DNA from: Burkholderia dolosa
GTDB taxonomy: Bacteria > Pseudomonadota > Gammaproteobacteria > Burkholderiales > Burkholderiaceae
Reading direction: 5' to 3'
Length of the DNA: 64,000 bases
NCBI RefSeq assembly: GCF_902499135.1
Contig: NZ_CABVPR010000020.1
Coordinates: 1 to 64,000, forward strand
Positions 36,289 through 47,347 of this stretch are shown one piece after another (position 1 is the stretch's first letter; every line of letters begins with the position of its first letter). The translations under genes were made by a program, and so were the position numbers. The notes beneath the pieces are model-generated. The model was not told where the DNA came from, searched no databases, and saw nothing but the letters and a program-made list of their open reading frames with translations.

Positions 36289-36879
36289 TCAGTGCTGACG
36301 GAAAGGAAAGTATTCGGCGGAAAAGCCGGCTTCGTACGCGAAGCGTGGCCAATCGAAATGCGGGCCCGGGTCGGTCTTGCGGCCCGGCGCGACGTCCGAG
36401 TGCCCGGCGAGCGCGTCGATCGGATAGCGCGCGGCGAGCGTGCGCGCGAGTGCGGCGAGCGTCGTGTACTGCGCGTCGTCGAACGGCACGTCGTCCGCGC
36501 CTTCGAGCTCGATGCCGATCGAGAAATCGTTGCAGCGCGGCCGGCCGAAGAACTCGGACGAGCCCGCATGCCACGCGCGCTGGTCGCACGACACGAACTG
36601 CACGAGTTCGCCGTCGCGGCGGATCAGGAAGTGTGCGGATACGCGCACGCCGCGCAGGTGGGTCTGGTAATACGGGTGTGCATCGCAGTCGAGGCGATTG
36701 AGGAACAGCGCTTCGATCGCGTCGCCGCCGAACTCGCCGGGCGGCAGGCTGATGTTGTGGACGATCACGAGCGTCGGCACCGCGCCCGCGGGCCGCGCCT
36801 CGAAGTTCGGCGACGGCGCGTGGCGCGCTTCGCTCACCCAGCCGCGCGCGTCGACCGACAGCAGCCGTGCGTCGCTCAT
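36289..36879 (-). CDS. ampD: 1,6-anhydro-N-acetylmuramyl-L-alanine amidase
   Basis: A 196-residue zinc amidase that cuts the peptide from anhydro-muropeptides during cell-wall recycling; in some Gram-negatives its loss induces AmpC beta-lactamase. Expected zinc ligands are His41 (VIVHNISLPPGEFGG), His160 and Asp170 (AGHSDVAPGRKTDPGPHF), with Glu124 (IGIELEGAD) as helper. There is no signal peptide, as expected for the cytoplasmic form. The ATG overlaps the stop of the upstream small gene (ATGA). Confidence 0.95.
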   Translation of the reverse strand: MSDARLLSVDARGWVSEARHAPSPNFEARPAGAVPTLVIVHNISLPPGEFGGDAIEALFLNRLDCDAHPYYQTHLRGVRVSAHFLIRRDGELVQFVSCDQRAWHAGSSEFFGRPRCNDFSIGIELEGADDVPFDDAQYTTLAALARTLAARYPIDALAGHSDVAPGRKTDPGPHFDWPRFAYEAGFSAEYFPFRQH

Positions 36880-37190
36880 CGTGCGTCGTCGCCGCCCGCA
36901 CGCGCCGCATGGCGCTGCGCATGCTCGGTGCTGCAGAAGTAGTCGCCGCCCGCGACGACGGCATCGCCCTTCGGCGCGTGCACGCCGCACTCGGCGCAGC
37001 GCACCATCGGCTCCGGCAGCGAGCGGGCGCCGCCGTTCGTGCGCGCGGACCCGGCGCCGTATCCGGGCGAGCCGCCTTCGCCCGCGCCGCGGCCAGTGCG
37101 CGCCTGCGCGTGCTCCTGTGCGTGGCGCAGCTTGCGCGCGATCCACGAGCCCGCGAAAAAGAGAAGAATCAGGAGAAGAATCTGTCGCAT
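36876..37190 (-). CDS. Small membrane-anchored CxxC protein (PP0621-like)
   Basis: A 104-residue protein. One N-terminal membrane helix (about residues 3-17, ILLLILLFFAGSWIA) is followed by a Gly/Ala-rich linker and a C-terminal possible zinc knuckle, MVRCAECGVHAPKGDAVV then YFCSTEHAQRH (CxxC plus Cys/His). The same small gene often sits beside ampD and ccsA/ypjD in betaproteobacteria; its role is not known. Its stop overlaps ampD and it starts 13 bases after the ccsA-like stop, so the three form one operon. Confidence 0.8.
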   Translation of the reverse strand: MRQILLLILLFFAGSWIARKLRHAQEHAQARTGRGAGEGGSPGYGAGSARTNGGARSLPEPMVRCAECGVHAPKGDAVVAGGDYFCSTEHAQRHAARAGGDDAR

Positions 37191-37203
37191 CGGCAACCTG
37201 CGT

Positions 37204-38097
37204 TCAAACCACGGAACGGTGCAGCAGCACCTCGAAAACGAATCGGCTGCCGACATACGCGAGCAACAGCGCGGCAAACGATACGAGCACCCAGCGCGCC
37301 GCGCCGCGGCCCCGCCAGCCGGACGTCTTGCGGGCCACCAGCAGCCCGCCGAACATCAGCCACGACAGGATCGCGAATACCGTCTTGTGGTCGAGCCGCA
37401 GTGCGCGTGCATCGACCTGCTCGCTGAACAGGATGCCCGATGCCAGCGTCAGCGTCAGCAGCACGAAGCCGGCGCCGATCAGGCGGAACAGCAGCTTCTC
37501 GAGCGTGAGCAGCGGCGGCAGCGTTTCGAGCCAGCTCGCGATCCATCCGGTCGAGCCGTCGCGCCCGCCGCTGCGCAGCGACTGCAGCCGCCGCTCGACC
37601 ATCAGCATCAGGATTGCGTGCAGCGCCGCGATCGCGAACAGCCCGTACGCGATGTTTGCGATCAGGAAGTGCAGCTTGAACAGCGGCGCTGCGGCATACG
37701 GCAGCACCCTTACGCCGCCGAACGCGAGCGGCAGCAGCGACGCGCCGCACGCGAGCGGCAGCACGAGCAGGCGCAGGCTGTCGAGCGGGAAGAAGAAGCT
37801 CTCGATCCAGTAGATGCCGGCGCCGAGCCAGAACATCGCGGACAGCGCGAACGCGAAACCGAAGATCATCGCGTCGTGCGGAAAGATCGTCATGTGCAGC
37901 AGCACGCCGTGCGCGACGAGCGCGGCGAACAGCAACGCGCGGCCGGCCCCGCTCATCCCGGACGCGGCGGACGCCGGAACCGGCACGGCCGGCACGCTCG
38001 CGACGAGCGGCGCCGCGCCCTGGCGGTGCGCGCGCCAGCCCGCGACGGCGAGGCCGCCGTACAGGAATGCGGTGAGGGCATACAGTACAATATCCAT
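37204..38097 (-). CDS. CcsA/YpjD-type inner-membrane protein
   Basis: A 297-residue polytopic protein with eight or so hydrophobic helices. The HFLIANIAYGLFAIAALHAILM segment and the later LRLDHKTVFAILSWLMFGGLL place histidines in membrane helices, as in the cytochrome c assembly (CcsA/CcmC) family. Members beside ffh are usually called YpjD/CorE and lack a proven role in cytochrome assembly. It is divergent from ffh with 89 bases between starts and heads the small-gene-ampD operon. Confidence 0.85.
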   Translation of the reverse strand: MDIVLYALTAFLYGGLAVAGWRAHRQGAAPLVASVPAVPVPASAASGMSGAGRALLFAALVAHGVLLHMTIFPHDAMIFGFAFALSAMFWLGAGIYWIESFFFPLDSLRLLVLPLACGASLLPLAFGGVRVLPYAAAPLFKLHFLIANIAYGLFAIAALHAILMLMVERRLQSLRSGGRDGSTGWIASWLETLPPLLTLEKLLFRLIGAGFVLLTLTLASGILFSEQVDARALRLDHKTVFAILSWLMFGGLLVARKTSGWRGRGAARWVLVSFAALLLAYVGSRFVFEVLLHRSVV

Positions 38098-38186
38098 GTT
38101 CGAAGTTTACACTAGGCCCCTGCGCCGCGACGGTCCGCTTTGTTCGGTCCCGCCGCGCCTTCGGGCCCCACTGTCCACCGCTCCCC

Positions 38187-39554
38187 ATGCTCGACAATCT
38201 CACTCAACGGATGGCGCGCGTCGTCAAGACGCTGCGCGGCGAGGCCCGCCTTACCGAAGCGAACACGCAGGAGATGCTGCGCGAGGTGCGTCTCGCGCTG
38301 CTGGAAGCCGACGTCGCGCTGCCCGTCGTGCGCGAATTCATCGCGAAGGTGAAGGAAAAGGCGCTCGGCGAGGAGGTGATCAGCAGCCTGTCGCCGGGTC
38401 AGGCGCTCGTCGGCGTGGTCCAGAAGGAACTGACCGCCGTGATCGGCGGCGACTACGAAGGCAAGGCGGCCGAGTTGAACCTCGCGGTCACGCCGCCGGC
38501 CGTGATCCTGATGGCCGGCCTGCAGGGCGCGGGCAAGACCACGACCGTCGGCAAGCTCGCGAAGCTGCTGCGCGAGAAATACAAGAAGAAGGTGCTGACC
38601 GTGTCGTGCGACGTGTATCGCCCGGCCGCGATCATGCAGCTCAAAACGGTGAGCGAACAGGTCGGCGCGGACTTCTTCCCGTCGACGCCGGACCAGAAGC
38701 CGGTCGACATCGCGGTGGCCGCGGTCGACTGGGCGAAGCGCCACTACCATGACGTGCTGATCGTCGATACGGCCGGCCGCCTCGGCATCGACGAAGCGAT
38801 GATGCAGGAAATCGCCGCGCTGCACGGCACGCTGAAGCCGGCCGAAACGCTGTTCGTCGTCGACGCGATGCTCGGGCAGGACGCGGTCAACACGGCGAAG
38901 GCGTTCAACGACGCACTGCCGCTCACCGGCGTCGTGCTGACCAAGCTCGACGGCGATTCGCGCGGCGGCGCCGCGCTGTCCGTGCGTCACATCACCGGCA
39001 AGCCGATCAAGTTCGTCGGCGTCGCCGAGAAGCTCGACGGCCTCGAGGTGTTCCATCCGGACCGGATGGCGAACCGGATTCTCGGGATGGGCGACATCCT
39101 CGCGCTCGTCGAGGAAGCGCAGCGCGGCGTCGACGTGCAGGCCGCGCAGAAGCTCGCCGACAAGGTCAAGAAAGGCGGCGACTTCGACCTGAACGATTTC
39201 CGCGCGCAGATCTCGCAGATGAAGAACATGGGCGGCCTGTCGTCGCTGATGGACAAGCTGCCCGCGCAGTTCCAGCAGGCGGCCGCCGGCGCCGACATGA
39301 GCCAGGCGGAAAAGCAGATCCGCCGGATGGAAGGGATCATCAGCTCGATGACGCCCGCCGAACGCGCGAAGCCCGAGATCATCAAGGCGACCCGCAAGCG
39401 CCGCATCGCGGCCGGCGCCGGCGTGCCGGTGCAGGAAGTGAACCGGATGCTGAACCAGTACGACCAGATGCGCACGATGATGAAGAAGCTGAAGGGCGGC
39501 AACATGCAGAAAATGATGCGCGGCCTGAAGGGCATGATGCCCGGCCTGCGCTGA
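38187..39554 (+). CDS. ffh: Signal recognition particle protein Ffh
   Basis: A 455-residue SRP GTPase that binds signal sequences of nascent membrane proteins and 4.5S RNA. The N domain is residues 1-90; the G domain has GLQGAGKTTT near 111-120, DTAGRLGID near 192 and TKLDGDSRGG near 251; the methionine-rich M domain covers about 300-455 (MRTMMKKLKGGNMQKMMRGL). Length and order match E. coli Ffh. It acts at the inner membrane with FtsY (not here). Confidence 0.98.
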   Translation: MLDNLTQRMARVVKTLRGEARLTEANTQEMLREVRLALLEADVALPVVREFIAKVKEKALGEEVISSLSPGQALVGVVQKELTAVIGGDYEGKAAELNLAVTPPAVILMAGLQGAGKTTTVGKLAKLLREKYKKKVLTVSCDVYRPAAIMQLKTVSEQVGADFFPSTPDQKPVDIAVAAVDWAKRHYHDVLIVDTAGRLGIDEAMMQEIAALHGTLKPAETLFVVDAMLGQDAVNTAKAFNDALPLTGVVLTKLDGDSRGGAALSVRHITGKPIKFVGVAEKLDGLEVFHPDRMANRILGMGDILALVEEAQRGVDVQAAQKLADKVKKGGDFDLNDFRAQISQMKNMGGLSSLMDKLPAQFQQAAAGADMSQAEKQIRRMEGIISSMTPAERAKPEIIKATRKRRIAAGAGVPVQEVNRMLNQYDQMRTMMKKLKGGNMQKMMRGLKGMMPGLR

Positions 39555-39647
39555 TCGCGCCGTCGGCCGGCGCGCGGGTTTTCGCCGTAGCGCGCACCGG
39601 CCGTTCTGCTTCATTCTTGTTTGTATACCGACTGCACGCCACGACAC

Positions 39648-40199
39648 ATGAACCGCGAAGAAGCCCTCCACATTTTCGACCACTCCGAAGAGATCGTTTC
39701 GGCCGACGCCGTCAATGCGTCGATCGCGCGGATGGCCGACGCGATCCGCGCCGACATCGGCGATGCGTTCCCGCTCGTGCTCTCGGTGATGGGCGGCGCC
39801 GCGGTGTTTACCGGGATGCTGCTGCCGCATCTCGACTTCCCGCTGGAGTTCGACTACATCCACCTGACGCGGTACCGCAACACGACGCAGGGCAGCCCGG
39901 AAATGCACTGGCGCGTCGCACCGCGCGAATCGGTGAAGGACCGGATCGTGCTCGTGCTCGACGACATCCTCGACGAAGGCGAAACGATGGCCGCGATCCG
40001 CGACCGCATCCTCGACATGGGCGCGAAGCGGTTCATGTCGGCCGTGCTGTGCGAGAAGACGCTCGCGAAACCGAAACCGCTGCATCCCGACTACTGCGGT
40101 TTCTCGGTGCCGGACCGTTACGTGTTCGGCTGCGGCATGGACGCGAAAGGCTACTGGCGCAACCTGCCGACGATCCGCGCGCTCACCGCGGACGTCTGA
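39648..40199 (+). CDS. hpt: Hypoxanthine-guanine phosphoribosyltransferase
   Basis: A 183-residue type I phosphoribosyltransferase for purine salvage. The PRPP-binding loop VLVLDDILDEGETMAAI is at about 104-120, the flexible-loop region IHLTRYRNTT near 77 and the base-recognition end PDRYVFGCGMDAKGYWRNLP near the C-terminus. The fold is certain; hypoxanthine/guanine as substrate is the usual call for this neighbourhood beside ffh. A perfect terminator follows. Confidence 0.88.
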   Translation: MNREEALHIFDHSEEIVSADAVNASIARMADAIRADIGDAFPLVLSVMGGAAVFTGMLLPHLDFPLEFDYIHLTRYRNTTQGSPEMHWRVAPRESVKDRIVLVLDDILDEGETMAAIRDRILDMGAKRFMSAVLCEKTLAKPKPLHPDYCGFSVPDRYVFGCGMDAKGYWRNLPTIRALTADV

Positions 40200-40225
40200 C
40201 GCCGCTCGCTGCACTATATAAATAG

Positions 40226-40263
40226 AAAGCGGCGCGCCGGGAACCCGGCGCGCCGCTTTTTTT
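40226..40263. terminator. Bidirectional terminator between hpt and marC
   Basis: Perfect 14-base arms AGCGGCGCGCCGGG and CCCGGCGCGCCGCT meet over AA, with AAA to the left and seven T to the right (40257-40263). It should end hpt and, on the other strand, the marC message. Confidence 0.93.
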
Positions 40264-40291
40264 CGTTCGCCGCATGCGCGACGAGCGCCCG

Positions 40292-40894
40292 CTACAGCTG
40301 GTGCACGAACGCGCGGATCCCGGCCAGCAGCATCTCGACCGAGATCGCGACGAGCACAAGCCCCATCAGCCGCTCGAACGCCGCGACCGTGCGCTCGCCC
40401 AACCAATGCTGGATCCGCTCGGCCAGTACCAGCGTGACCGCGCAGACGATCATCGTTACCGTCAGCGCGCCGACCCACTCGAACATCTTGCCTGGCGCCT
40501 GCGACGTCAGCAGCATCACCGTCGCGAGCGCGGACGGCCCCGCGAGCGCCGGAATCGCGAGCGGCACGATGAACGGCTCGCCGCCCGCGCGCGGATCGCT
40601 GCCGAGCGCGCCGTCCGGATGCGGGAAAATCATCCGCAGCGCGATCAGGAACAGCACGATCCCGCCGCCGAGCCGCAGCGACAGATCGGTCAGGCTCATC
40701 ATCCGCAGGAAGCGGTCGCCGACGACCATGAAGAACAGCAGGATCACGAACGCGATCCCGACTTCGCGCAGGATCAGCTTCACGCGCCGCTCGCGCGGCA
40801 CGTCGCGCATCGCCGTGATGAACAGCGGAATGTTGCCGAGCGGATCCGTGATCAGCACGAGCAGCACGGTGGCCGACAGGAACGTGTATTCCAC
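40292..40894 (-). CDS. MarC-family inner-membrane protein
   Basis: A 200-residue protein with six membrane helices and the MarC-family motifs LLVLITDPLGNIPLFIT at 11-27 and PLAIPALAGPSALATVMLL in the second half. Once linked to multiple antibiotic resistance, the family has no proven function there; some members move amino acids. It starts with GTG at 40894, preceded by GGGAGG. It lies 21 bases after proS on the same strand and is probably cotranscribed. Confidence 0.9.
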   Translation of the reverse strand: MEYTFLSATVLLVLITDPLGNIPLFITAMRDVPRERRVKLILREVGIAFVILLFFMVVGDRFLRMMSLTDLSLRLGGGIVLFLIALRMIFPHPDGALGSDPRAGGEPFIVPLAIPALAGPSALATVMLLTSQAPGKMFEWVGALTVTMIVCAVTLVLAERIQHWLGERTVAAFERLMGLVLVAISVEMLLAGIRAFVHQL

Positions 40895-40915
40895 CGTGCC
40901 TCCCTGTCGACGCGC

Positions 40916-42652
40916 TTAGCGTGCGAGCGCGGCGCGGACCTTCTCCGCGACCGTCGCCGCGGCCGCGTCGGCCGGCAGCAGCGTCGCTTCGGTGTCGCGG
41001 CGGCCTTGGTACTCGATCTTGCCTTCCTTCAGCCCGCGCTCGCCGATCACGACGCGGTGCGGCACGCCGATCAGCTCCCAGTCCGCGAACATCACGCCCG
41101 GGCGCTCGCCGCGATCGTCGAGGATCACGTCGATGCCGGCCGCGACGAGCTCCGCGTACAGCTTGTCGGCGGCCTCGCGCACCGCGTCGCTGCGGTCGTA
41201 GCCCATCGGGCACAGCACGACCTCGAACGGCGCGATCGACTCCGGCCAGATGATGCCCTTGTCGTCGAAGTTCTGTTCGATCGCCGCGCCGAGAATCCGC
41301 GTGATGCCGACGCCGTAGCAGCCCATCAGCATCGGCTGCGGCTTGCCCGATTCGTCGAGGAACGTCGCGCCCATCGCTTCCGAATACTTGGTGCCGAGCT
41401 GGAACACGTGGCCGACTTCGATGCCGCGGCAGATGTCGATCACGCCCTTGCCGTCCGGCGACGGATCGCCCTTCTTCACGTTGCGCACGTCGGCGACGTC
41501 CGGCTCCGGCAGATCGCGGCCCCAGTTCACGCCTGCGATGTGATAGTCGACCTCGTTCGCGCCGACGACGAAGTCGCTCATGTTCGCCACCGTGCGATCG
41601 GCGATCACCTTCACCGGCTTCTTCGTGCCGATCGGGCCCAGATAGCCGGGCGGCGTGCCGAACCACTCGACGATTTCCTGCTCGGTCGCGAAGCGATGGT
41701 TCTTCAGCCCAGGCAGCTTCGACACCTTGATCTCGTTCAGGTCGTGATCGCCGCGCAGCATCACGAGCCAGATGGTCGGCTCGGTGCCTTCGTTGTCGGT
41801 TGCGAGCACGATCGACTTGATCGTGCGCTCGAGCGGGATGTTCAGCAGCTCGGCGACGGCTTCGCACTTCGCCTTGCCCGGCGTTGCGACCTTCTGCAGC
41901 GCTTCGACCGGCGCCGCGCGCTCGGCAATCAGCGGCAGCGCTTCGGCCGCCTCGACGTTCGCCGCGAAATCGGACGTCGGGCAGTACGCGATCGCATCCT
42001 CGCCGGTGTCGGCGATCACGTGGAATTCGTGCGAGAAGTTGCCGCCGATCGAGCCGCTGTCGGCCGCGACCGCACGGAACTCCAGCCCGAGGCGCGTGAA
42101 GATGCGCACGTACGCGTCGTACATCTTGCGATACGACTCGTCGAGACCCGCCGCATCCTTGTCGAACGAGTACGCGTCCTTCATGATGAATTCGCGGCCG
42201 CGCATCACGCCGAAACGCGGACGAATCTCGTCGCGGAACTTCGTCTGGATCTGGTAGAAGTTCACCGGCATCTGCCGGTAGCTCTTGATCTGGTTGCGCG
42301 CGATGTCGGTGACGACTTCCTCGTGCGTCGGCCCGATCACGAAGTCGTTGTCCTTGCGATCCTTGAAGCGCAGCAGCTCGGGACCGTACTGCTCCCAGCG
42401 GCCCGACTCCTGCCACAGCTCCGCCGGCTGCACGGCCGGCATCAGCAGTTCGATGGCGCCCGCCCGGTTCATTTCCTCGCGCACGATTGCCTCGACCTTG
42501 CGAATCGAACGCAGGCCGATCGGCAGGTAGTTGTAGATGCCGCCGGCGACGCGGCGGATCATGCCGGCGCGCACCATCAGCTTGTGGCTGACGATCTCTG
42601 CGTCGGCGGGTGCTTCTTTCAGGGTGCCGATAAAGAAACGGGAAGCTTTCAT
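40916..42652 (-). CDS. proS: Prolyl-tRNA synthetase
   Basis: A 578-residue class II synthetase of the bacterial type. It opens [15 protein letters not shown], has the TGE/RxE-containing [21 protein letters not shown] region near 107, an editing (INS) domain around 225-390 ([29 protein letters not shown]), and the anticodon-binding C-terminus. The window also has a tRNA-Pro (48688). Length matches E. coli ProS (572). Confidence 0.98.
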   Translation of the reverse strand: MKASRFFIGTLKEAPADAEIVSHKLMVRAGMIRRVAGGIYNYLPIGLRSIRKVEAIVREEMNRAGAIELLMPAVQPAELWQESGRWEQYGPELLRFKDRKDNDFVIGPTHEEVVTDIARNQIKSYRQMPVNFYQIQTKFRDEIRPRFGVMRGREFIMKDAYSFDKDAAGLDESYRKMYDAYVRIFTRLGLEFRAVAADSGSIGGNFSHEFHVIADTGEDAIAYCPTSDFAANVEAAEALPLIAERAAPVEALQKVATPGKAKCEAVAELLNIPLERTIKSIVLATDNEGTEPTIWLVMLRGDHDLNEIKVSKLPGLKNHRFATEQEIVEWFGTPPGYLGPIGTKKPVKVIADRTVANMSDFVVGANEVDYHIAGVNWGRDLPEPDVADVRNVKKGDPSPDGKGVIDICRGIEVGHVFQLGTKYSEAMGATFLDESGKPQPMLMGCYGVGITRILGAAIEQNFDDKGIIWPESIAPFEVVLCPMGYDRSDAVREAADKLYAELVAAGIDVILDDRGERPGVMFADWELIGVPHRVVIGERGLKEGKIEYQGRRDTEATLLPADAAAATVAEKVRAALAR

Positions 42653-42831
42653 GCGGACGGTTCCAAAAACGGCGCCCCAGCGCGGGGCGCCCGAAAAAGT
42701 TTCAAGGTGAAAAAGCTGCGCGCGACGAACGGCGATGGCGCAGATGACGTAGCAGACTAATCAGGGACAATTCAGCCGGCGCGCCCCGCGCGGATTCGCT
42801 CCGTCACGGTGCGCAGCGCCCGTTATCTGTT

Positions 42832-42870
42832 TATAATCAAAGCAATTTTAAAGGATTCGAAGGTGGTTGT
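42832..42870 (+). promoter_or_regulatory. rppH promoter -10 element and leader
   Basis: A perfect -10, TATAAT, lies at 42832-42837, 34 bases before the rppH ATG, in an AT-rich patch; no clear -35 is seen. GAAGGTGG just upstream of the ATG is the ribosome-binding site. Confidence 0.6.
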
Positions 42871-43518
42871 ATGCTGGATCGTGAAGGCTTTCGCCCGAAC
42901 GTCGGCATCATCCTCTTGAACGCGCGCAACGAGGTGTTTTGGGGCAAACGGCTCCGCGAGCATTCCTGGCAGTTTCCTCAAGGCGGGATCAAGTACGGCG
43001 AGACCCCCATGCAGGCGATGTACCGGGAACTGCACGAGGAGACGGGCCTGCTGCCGGAACACGTCAAGATAATCGGTCGTACTCGCGACTGGTTGCGTTA
43101 CGAGGTGCCTGACAAGTTCATCAAACGCGAAGTACGCGGTCATTACCGCGGCCAGAAGCAGATCTGGTTCCTGCTGCGGATGGTCGGACGCGATTGCGAC
43201 ATTTGCTTGCGCGCGACCGATCACCCGGAGTTCGATGCGTGGCGCTGGAACGAGTACTGGGTGCCGCTCGATGCGGTAATCGAGTTCAAGCGGGATGTCT
43301 ATCAGTTGGCGCTGACGGAACTGTCGCGCTTCCTGCGCCGCCCAGCGCAGCGAGCCGACAAGCCGCGTGGGCCGCGTCCGCCGCGCTATCCGCGCGTGCT
43401 GGGCGCGCAGCCTCCGCAGACGTTAACGAATGTCGACACATCGGTCGTCTGCTCCGAGGTCGAAGTGGAAGCGAGCACGCTCGACGAGATGCCGCCCCGC
43501 GTGATCGTCGGAAAGTGA
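42871..43518 (+). CDS. rppH: RNA pyrophosphohydrolase (Nudix)
   Basis: A 215-residue enzyme that removes pyrophosphate from 5'-triphosphate mRNA ends and so starts RNase E decay. The N-terminal [17 protein letters not shown] and [18 protein letters not shown] are characteristic, and the Nudix box runs 38-60 (GGIKYGE, then RELHEETGL). Residues 160-215 form a longer basic/Pro-rich tail than in E. coli RppH, as in other Burkholderia. It is divergent from proS. Confidence 0.96.
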   Translation: MLDREGFRPNVGIILLNARNEVFWGKRLREHSWQFPQGGIKYGETPMQAMYRELHEETGLLPEHVKIIGRTRDWLRYEVPDKFIKREVRGHYRGQKQIWFLLRMVGRDCDICLRATDHPEFDAWRWNEYWVPLDAVIEFKRDVYQLALTELSRFLRRPAQRADKPRGPRPPRYPRVLGAQPPQTLTNVDTSVVCSEVEVEASTLDEMPPRVIVGK

Positions 43519-43537
43519 CGAGTCGAACTGCAAGACC

Positions 43538-43568
43538 GGGCGCGACCTTGGTGTCGCGCCCTTTTTTT
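43538..43568 (+). terminator. Intrinsic terminator after rppH
   Basis: Perfect 9-base arms GGGCGCGAC and GTCGCGCCC, loop CTTGGT, followed by seven T. The next gene starts 14 bases later, so some read-through is possible. Confidence 0.93.
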
Positions 43569-43582
43569 ACGAGGAATGCATA

Positions 43583-44140
43583 TTGAAAGCGATTGCTCTC
43601 GCGCTCGCATCGATCGCAGCGGCGGCCGCCCTGGCCGGCTGCGCGAATTCGAAGGCGCCGACGAACAAGGATGACAGCGCGTTCGTGTATCTGCTCGATC
43701 GTCAGGGCACGTGGAAGGAAAACGCCGTCGATACGCTGCCTCCGCTGCCGCAGCCCGGCGATTTGCTGCCGTTCAACGTGTCGCAGAACACGCCGCTCAA
43801 GTTTTTCGTCGATGCGAAGTCGCTTGCAGTGGGCAGCGACGGCGTCGTGCGCTATACGGTCGTCGTCACGAGCCCGGCGGGCGCGCGCAACGTGATCTAC
43901 GAGGGCATTCGTTGCGATACGTACGAATGGCGTCAGTATGCGGGGCTGAATTCCGACCACGACGGCTGGGATCGCACGGTCGAGAACGACTGGCGGCGCA
44001 TCGAAAACGGCGAACTGAACGCATATCACGCGGCGCTGTACCAGGACTACTTCTGCGCGAACAAGATGCCGCAGGGTACGACGCAGCAGATTCTGGAAAA
44101 CATCCGGTTCCATCGCACCGCGATGAGTCAGCTGCGTTGA
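43583..44140 (+). CDS. CNP1-like lipoprotein
   Basis: A 185-residue lipoprotein: LAGC gives lipidated Cys20. The mature domain, about 150 residues with DGVVRYTVVVTSPAGARNV and YEGIRCDTYEWR, matches the CNP1-like family of betaproteobacterial envelope proteins with no known role. Start is TTG at 43583, chosen for GAGGAA six bases upstream and for the signal peptide; no ATG fits. It is followed by a bidirectional terminator. Confidence 0.85.
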   Translation: MKAIALALASIAAAAALAGCANSKAPTNKDDSAFVYLLDRQGTWKENAVDTLPPLPQPGDLLPFNVSQNTPLKFFVDAKSLAVGSDGVVRYTVVVTSPAGARNVIYEGIRCDTYEWRQYAGLNSDHDGWDRTVENDWRRIENGELNAYHAALYQDYFCANKMPQGTTQQILENIRFHRTAMSQLR

Positions 44141-44170
44141 CGTCGCGGCGCGGATCATTCGCGCTGCATG

Positions 44171-44207
44171 CGACAAAAAAGCCCGCATCGTGCGGGCTTT
44201 TTTGTCG
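44171..44207. terminator. Bidirectional terminator between the CNP1-like gene and proB
   Basis: Perfect 17-base arms CGACAAAAAAGCCCGCA and TGCGGGCTTTTTTGTCG with loop TCG. Runs of six A and six T make it work on both strands. Confidence 0.95.
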
Positions 44208-44230
44208 TCGACCGGCACGACACCGGCGGC

Positions 44231-45349
44231 TCACACGAGCACGAGGTTGTCGCGATGGATCAACTCCGGCTCGAGCATATAGCCGAGCACGGTCTCGATC
44301 TCGCCGCTCGGTTTGCGCTGAATCAGCTTCGACTCCGCGCTGCTGTAGTTCGTGAGGCCGCGCGCGACTTCGCGGCCGTCCGGCCCGACGCACGCGATCA
44401 CCTCGCCGCGCGCGAACACGCCTTGCACGTCCGTCACGCCGATCGGCAGCAGGCTTTTGCCTCCGGCCGTCAGTTTCTCGACCGCGCCGGCGTCGATGAC
44501 GACGTGGCCGCGCACCTGCAGGTGATCGGCCATCCATTGCTTGCGCGCGGCCATCCGCGCGGTGCGCGCGATCAGCTGTGTGCCGATCGCCTCGCCTGCC
44601 GCCAGCCGCACGAGCACGTCGGCCTCCCGGCCGCTCGCGATCACCGTGTTCGCGCCGCTGTGCGCAGCACGCTTCGCTGCGAGGATCTTCGTCAGCATCC
44701 CGCCGCGGCCGAGGCTCGAGCCCGCACCGCCCGCCATCGCCTCCAGCTCGGGTGCGCCCGCATTGGCCTGCTCAACGAGCGTCGCGTTCGGATCCTTGCG
44801 CGGATCGGCGGTGAACAGCCCGGACTGGTCGGTCAGGATGATCAGCGCATCGCCTTCGATCAGATTCGCGACGAGCGCGCCGAGCGTGTCGTTGTCGCCG
44901 AACTTGATCTCGTCGGTGACGACCGTGTCGTTCTCGTTGATGATCGGCACGACGCCGAGCCGCAGCAGCGTAAGCAGCGTCGAGCGCGCATTGAGGTAGC
45001 GTTCGCGGTCGGCGAGATCGGCATGCGTGAGCAGGATCTGCGCGGTACGGATGTCGTGCTCGGAGAAACGGCTTTCGTAGACCTGCGCGAGGCCCATCTG
45101 ACCGACTGCTGCAGCGGCCTGCAGTTCGTCGATCTCACGCGGCCGCTTGCTCCAGCCGAGCCGCTGCATCCCTTCCGCGATGGCGCCCGAGCTGACGAGC
45201 ACGACTTCCTTGCCTTGGGCGCGCAGCGCGGCAATCTGCGCAGCCCAGCGGCCGATCGCAGCATGATCGAGCCCTTTGCCGTCGTTGGTTACGAGGCTGG
45301 AGCCCACCTTCACCACCAATCGCTTCGAATCCGCGATGATCGAACGCAT
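44231..45349 (-). CDS. proB: Glutamate 5-kinase
   Basis: A 372-residue enzyme for the first step of proline synthesis. The amino-acid-kinase domain has [10 protein letters not shown] at 12-21, [23 protein letters not shown] and [13 protein letters not shown]; a C-terminal PUA domain (about 280-360) is present as in E. coli. It is 77 bases after obg on the same strand, a typical order (rplU-rpmA-obg-proB). Feedback inhibition by proline is known for the family. Confidence 0.97.
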   Translation of the reverse strand: MRSIIADSKRLVVKVGSSLVTNDGKGLDHAAIGRWAAQIAALRAQGKEVVLVSSGAIAEGMQRLGWSKRPREIDELQAAAAVGQMGLAQVYESRFSEHDIRTAQILLTHADLADRERYLNARSTLLTLLRLGVVPIINENDTVVTDEIKFGDNDTLGALVANLIEGDALIILTDQSGLFTADPRKDPNATLVEQANAGAPELEAMAGGAGSSLGRGGMLTKILAAKRAAHSGANTVIASGREADVLVRLAAGEAIGTQLIARTARMAARKQWMADHLQVRGHVVIDAGAVEKLTAGGKSLLPIGVTDVQGVFARGEVIACVGPDGREVARGLTNYSSAESKLIQRKPSGEIETVLGYMLEPELIHRDNLVLV

Positions 45350-45426
45350 CGTGCGCTGTCTCCTGTGTGATGCGCGATTGAAAATTCAGTGCGCCAGACC
45401 GCTCGTCCGGCGCGTTCCGCAGCCGC

Positions 45427-46542
<1,116 letters not shown>

Positions 46543-46665
46543 TTACTCCGTCCAGTATTTCCGCTATTGTGCCGCGCGCCGGCGAGCTTGAACAATCGGC
46601 CATTCGGCCATCGTTCGCCGGATACGCGGCGGCCGCCGCCACGCACATGCGTGCGACGACCAAAT

Positions 46666-46697
46666 AAAAAAGGCCCCGCGTAGACTGCGGGGCCTTT
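46666..46697 (-). terminator. Intrinsic terminator of rplU-rpmA
   Basis: Arms AAAGGCCCCGC and GCGGGGCCTTT with a 7-base loop lie just past the rpmA stop; six A at the left edge give the U-run on the minus strand. Confidence 0.9.
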
Positions 46698-46724
46698 CGG
46701 CTACGAAGCCCGGGATGCCTGAAT

Positions 46725-46988
46725 TCAGGCAGCTGCCGGGACGACGATGACCGTATGCTTCTTGTCCGCGCCCTTCGTCGCGAACTTCACGTGACCGTCG
46801 ACCAGCGCGAACAGGGTGTGATCCTTGCCCATGCCGACGTTCTCGCCAGCGTGCATGCGCGTGCCGCGCTGACGCACGATGATGCCGCCTGCGTTGATCG
46901 CTTGGCCGCCGTACACCTTCACGCCGAGACGTTTCGACTCGGAGTCGCGGCCGTTCCGGGACGAGCCGCCTGCCTTTTTGTGTGCCAT
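46725..46988 (-). CDS. rpmA: 50S ribosomal protein L27
   Basis: An 87-residue ribosomal protein placed near the peptidyl-transferase centre. [19 protein letters not shown] at the N-terminus is diagnostic and needs no protease processing. AAGGAG precedes the ATG. It lies 24 bases after rplU in a two-gene operon. Confidence 0.99.
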   Translation of the reverse strand: MAHKKAGGSSRNGRDSESKRLGVKVYGGQAINAGGIIVRQRGTRMHAGENVGMGKDHTLFALVDGHVKFATKGADKKHTVIVVPAAA

Positions 46989-47012
46989 CTGATTGCTCCT
47001 TTACCGAGGCGC

Positions 47013-47324
47013 TTACGCGTTGATCGCGTCGATGCGCAGCTCAGTGTAGTTCTGGCGGTGGCCGCCGTGCTTTTGGTAGTGCTTCCGGCGACGCATCTTG
47101 AAGATGGTGACCTTGGCGTGACGACCGTGCGACACGACGGTGGCCTTGACGGAAGCCCCACTGACCAGCGGCGTACCGAACTTAATCGATTCGCCTTCGC
47201 CCACTGCGAGAACCTGGTCGAGCGTGATTTCAGCGTCAATGTCAGCCGGTATCTGTTCTACTTTGAGTTTTTCGCCAACGGCAACCTTGTACTGCTTGCC
47301 GCCGGTTTTTATGACCGCGTACAT
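47013..47324 (-). CDS. rplU: 50S ribosomal protein L21
   Basis: A 103-residue ribosomal protein. [20 protein letters not shown] at the N-terminus and [20 protein letters not shown] near the C-terminus identify it. The ATG at 47324 has GAGG upstream. It is the first gene of rplU-rpmA and has a consensus promoter with a 5' hairpin leader. Confidence 0.99.
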   Translation of the reverse strand: MYAVIKTGGKQYKVAVGEKLKVEQIPADIDAEITLDQVLAVGEGESIKFGTPLVSGASVKATVVSHGRHAKVTIFKMRRRKHYQKHGGHRQNYTELRIDAINA

Positions 47325-47347
47325 TGAGAACCTCACTCTGGATCCAT

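Noticed and set aside
38112-42416. A 1434-codon open frame on the minus strand, and several other long open frames antisense to known genes (such as 783-3161 and 4755-7802).
   Set aside because: They are read opposite or out of frame to clear genes (ffh, hpt, proS, araGH), consist of Arg/Ala/Gly-rich low-complexity sequence, and arise because stop codons are rare in GC-rich DNA.
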